Assembly: GCA_946479035.1 (NCBI GenBank)
Contig: CAMLDW010000014.1
Span: 1-53,603, forward strand
DNA from: an uncultured Chthonomonadaceae bacterium
GTDB taxonomy: Bacteria > Armatimonadota > Fimbriimonadia > Fimbriimonadales > Fimbriimonadaceae
DNA length: 53,603 bases
Reading direction: 5' to 3'
Position numbers and translations under genes: made by a program
Part shown: positions 51,424-53,603 of the stretch, piece by piece
Numbering within the stretch: the stretch's first letter is position 1
How the letters are laid out: every line of letters begins with the position of its first letter
Notes under the pieces: model-generated
The model's input: only the letters and a program-made list of their open reading frames with translations
What the model was told of the DNA's origin: nothing
Database searches by the model: none

Positions 51424-53391
51424 ATGTCTGCGATCCCGGAGGCTGCGACGTCCACCAAGCTCGACTTCCTGCGACTGATGCTGCTCAGCCGCGAGGGCGA
51501 CCGCCGAGAAGGCATCCTGCTCAGACAGAGCAAAGGGTGGTTCCAAGTCAGCGGCATGGGCCACGAGGCGATCGGTGCGCTCGCGCTGCACCTGCGCGAC
51601 GACGACTGGATCGTCCCCTACTACCGCGACCGCGCACTCATGCTCGCGCGCGGAATGACCAACTACGAAATGGCGCTCGCCTACCTCGCCAAGCGCGCCA
51701 GCAGCTCCGGCGGCCGCCAGATGCCCGGCCACTTCAGCAGCGCGAAGCTCAACGTCCTCTCCGTCTGCACGCCGACCGGCGGCGGCCTCATCCCTGCGAC
51801 CGGCGCCGCCTGGGGCATGAAGCTCCACGGCAAGGACGCCGTCGTCGTCGCGACTGTCGGCGACGCCGCGAGCAGGCAGGGGGAGTTCTACGAGGCGTTC
51901 GCCTTCGCAGTGCAGGAGAAGCTTCCCGTCGTCTTCGTAGTCGAGGACAACAAGTACGGCATCTCCACCCCGACCGAGCACTTCTTCCCGCTCAACATCG
52001 GCGGGATCATCGCCGAGGACTACGTCGTCAAGGTCGACGCTCGCCACTTCGACAACGTGTACGAAGAGGGCGGCAAGGCGATCGCGAAGGCGCGCGCGGG
52101 CGGCGGGCCTACGATGCTCTGGTTCGACATCGACCGCCTCGCATCGCACACCTCCTCCGACGACCACCGCGTCTACCGCGACCAGGAGGACATCAAGGAG
52201 ATGTTCGCGCGCGACCCGATCGCGCTCCTGCGCGACCAGCTCATCGCCGCTGGCGAACTGAGCACGGAAAAGTTCGACGCGATGCAGGCCGAGGTCGCCA
52301 AACAGGTCGACGAGGACTACCAGAGGGCCGAGAAGCAGGAGGACCCGATCGCCGAGGAGGTCGCACTGCACTGCTGGGGCCCGCCGGAAAAGGTCGAAAA
52401 GCCTCCGATCGAGCCGGGGGAGATGACGATGGTCGAGGCGATCAACAAGACCCTGCACAAGGCCGTCGCCAACGACCCGAACGTCATCCTCTTCGGCGAG
52501 GACATCGAAGACCCGAAGGGCGGAGTGTTCAAGCTCACCGAAGGTTTGAGCACCGCCTACCCCAAACAGGTCTACAACTCGCCGCTCGCCGAGGCGACGA
52601 TCATCGGCGTCGGCGCGGGGCTCGGCAGCTATGGCATGAAGCCCGTGTTCGAGCTGCAGTTCATCGACTTCATCTGCCCCGGTTGGAACCAGATCGTCAC
52701 GAACCTCTCCTCGACCCGCTGGCGCTCGTTCGGCGAGTGGAAGACACCGATGGTGGTCTACGCGCCCTATGGCGCCTACCTGCCCGGCGGCTCGCTCTGG
52801 CACAGCCAGGCCAACGAGGGGTGGCTCGCGCACGTGCCAGGGCTCAAGGTCGCGGTCCCCTCGACCCCCGAGGACGCCGCCGGGATCTTCTGGACCGCGA
52901 TCCACAGCGACGACCCGGTGTTCATCCTCATCCCCAAGCACATCTTCCGCAAGCGCGTCAAGGTCAAGACGGTCGAGCCGGTCCCGCTCGGCAAGGCGAG
53001 GATCGTGCAGGAAGGCAGCGACGTCACGCTCGTCTCATGGGGCAACACGCTCGAGCTGGCCGACGAGGCCTGCAAGGTCCTTGGCGGCGAGTGCAGCGTC
53101 GAGGTCATCGACCTCCGCTGCCTCGTGCCGTGCGACTATGAGGCAGTGACCAAGTCGCTGGAAAAGACCGGGCGGCTGGTGGTGGTGCAGGAGGACACTC
53201 GCACGTGCGGGTTCGGGCAGGCGGTGGTGAGCGAGATGGTGTCGGTGCCAGAGCGGTTCAACCTGTTCCTCGCGCCGCCGCAGCTGGTCTCGCGCGGCGA
53301 TGTTCACGTCGGCTTCAACCCGATCTACGAGTACGCTGCGCTGCCGACTGTGGACGACTTGATCCGAGCGATCCGGACGACCCTGGAATAG
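51424..53391 (+). CDS. 2-oxoacid dehydrogenase E1, alpha and beta subunits fused
   Basis: The 655-residue protein is the thiamine diphosphate-dependent E1 of a branched-chain 2-oxoacid or pyruvate-type dehydrogenase complex. Residues about 1-340 match the alpha subunit, including HEAIGAL, YYRDRALMLARG and the TPP motif GDA at 146-148 with N176 (VGDAASRQGEFYEA...EDNKYGIS). After a glutamate/proline linker (about 340-355), the beta subunit follows with FGEDIEDPKGGVFKLT, SPLAEATIIGVGAG and the C-terminal SWGNTLELADEA region. Most bacteria use two genes. No E2 (lipoyl) or E3 gene is in the window. The 2-oxoisovalerate type seems most likely. Confidence 0.92.
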   Translation: MSAIPEAATSTKLDFLRLMLLSREGDRREGILLRQSKGWFQVSGMGHEAIGALALHLRDDDWIVPYYRDRALMLARGMTNYEMALAYLAKRASSSGGRQMPGHFSSAKLNVLSVCTPTGGGLIPATGAAWGMKLHGKDAVVVATVGDAASRQGEFYEAFAFAVQEKLPVVFVVEDNKYGISTPTEHFFPLNIGGIIAEDYVVKVDARHFDNVYEEGGKAIAKARAGGGPTMLWFDIDRLASHTSSDDHRVYRDQEDIKEMFARDPIALLRDQLIAAGELSTEKFDAMQAEVAKQVDEDYQRAEKQEDPIAEEVALHCWGPPEKVEKPPIEPGEMTMVEAINKTLHKAVANDPNVILFGEDIEDPKGGVFKLTEGLSTAYPKQVYNSPLAEATIIGVGAGLGSYGMKPVFELQFIDFICPGWNQIVTNLSSTRWRSFGEWKTPMVVYAPYGAYLPGGSLWHSQANEGWLAHVPGLKVAVPSTPEDAAGIFWTAIHSDDPVFILIPKHIFRKRVKVKTVEPVPLGKARIVQEGSDVTLVSWGNTLELADEACKVLGGECSVEVIDLRCLVPCDYEAVTKSLEKTGRLVVVQEDTRTCGFGQAVVSEMVSVPERFNLFLAPPQLVSRGDVHVGFNPIYEYAALPTVDDLIRAIRTTLE

Positions 53392-53407
53392 GCCCTCGTC
53401 CTTCTCG

Positions 53408-53443
53408 GAAATCCCAGTTTAAATGGGGTTTTATTGGGATTTC
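53408..53443 (+). terminator. Hairpin downstream of the E1 gene, possible terminator
   Basis: GAAATCCCA (53408-53416) and TGGGATTTC (53435-53443) form a perfect nine-bp stem around an AT-rich 18-base loop, 17 bases after the E1 stop. Only TT follows, so it is not a standard intrinsic terminator. The rest of the window (53444-53603) contains no gene I can support; a second hairpin, GAGC-GGAATC/GATTCC-GCTC at 53533-53562, is present there. Confidence 0.45.
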
Positions 53444-53603
53444 TTGGGGGCGTTTCCTGGTGGTCTCCAGTTGTCGCCACGTGGTCGCCTTGTGGGAGAC
53501 GGAGGCCCTCACGCTGACCCCCACCCGCGCGAGAGCGGGAATCCGGTGTCGATTCCGGGCTCTTAACCCGGTCGCACGCCCTACTCTACTTTCGGGCGAC
53601 TGG

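Noticed and set aside
53315..53524. 69-residue minus-strand frame over the E1 3' end
   Set aside because: Low-complexity sequence, no start signal and overlap with a well-supported gene.
53533..53572. Possible tRNA-Lys or tmRNA fragment: CCGGG-CTCTTAA-CCCGG at 53555-53571 looks like an anticodon arm with CUU
   Set aside because: No acceptor stem, D arm, T arm or CCA can be fitted on either side or on the other strand; the stem is also part of a longer local inverted repeat.
1..53603. CRISPR array, prophage, toxin-antitoxin, secretion or defence island
   Set aside because: No regularly spaced repeats, phage or defence genes were seen; glycosyltransferases and housekeeping genes fill the window.

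Overview
This GC-rich 53.6 kb window looks like ordinary chromosome of a free-living diderm bacterium, with a large exopolysaccharide/cell-envelope region in the middle. Diderm envelope genes (an LptD-like barrel protein and an LptF/LptG-type permease), type IV prepilin-like proteins, an exosortase and a fused E1 dehydrogenase, together with very compact gene packing and many GTG/TTG starts, suggest an Armatimonadota (Fimbriimonadia-like) genome. The lineage is an inference from gene content and protein style; no 16S rRNA or other phylogenetic marker was tested. I see no insertion sequence, prophage, CRISPR array or plasmid gene.

Layout. (1) 1-9068: NADH dehydrogenase subunit NuoF, a SAM methyltransferase, tRNA-Arg(CCG), a PIF1-like helicase, a prepilin-like protein, ThrRS without a TGS domain, an exported protein, a MATE exporter and a small membrane protein. 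(2) 9058-14708, minus strand: a chain made of a GT39-like membrane protein, an aldo/keto reductase, an ACT-domain protein, aspartate kinase and dihydropteroate synthase. (3) 14746-23550: an orphan ABC-2 permease, then a tightly overlapping minus-strand chain nth-glnE-plsY-zinc-ribbon membrane protein-lptF/G-lptD. (4) 23605-47320: polysaccharide region. manC, gmd and fcl make GDP-L-fucose; ugd makes UDP-glucuronate; glmS feeds amino sugars. A WbaP-type initiating transferase, a WecG/TagA-type transferase, five other glycosyltransferases, a flippase, an O-antigen-ligase-like protein, a Wzc-like chain-length protein, a beta-helix exported protein and an exosortase/EpsI pair would assemble and export the product. 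(5) 47332-53391: NrnA, TruB, a DUF2752 membrane protein, a D-cysteine desulfhydrase-like enzyme, an anchored prepilin-like protein and a fused alpha/beta 2-oxoacid dehydrogenase E1.

Coding density is extreme: no gap without a gene exceeds about 270 bases. Same-strand neighbours are repeatedly coupled by ATGA, GTGA or TAGTG overlaps. Of nine convergent pairs, eight overlap, four of them by exactly four bases (interlocked stop codons). At least seven genes have a TAnnnT -10-like hexamer only 5-8 bases before the start codon and no Shine-Dalgarno sequence, which points to frequent leaderless transcription.

Most unusual items: a flippase fused to an FkbM-type methyltransferase; a Wzc-like protein whose P-loop has lost its lysine; palindromic operator candidates in front of three polysaccharide transcription units; and a prenyl-phosphate phosphoribosyltransferase-like gene beside UDP-glucose dehydrogenase.
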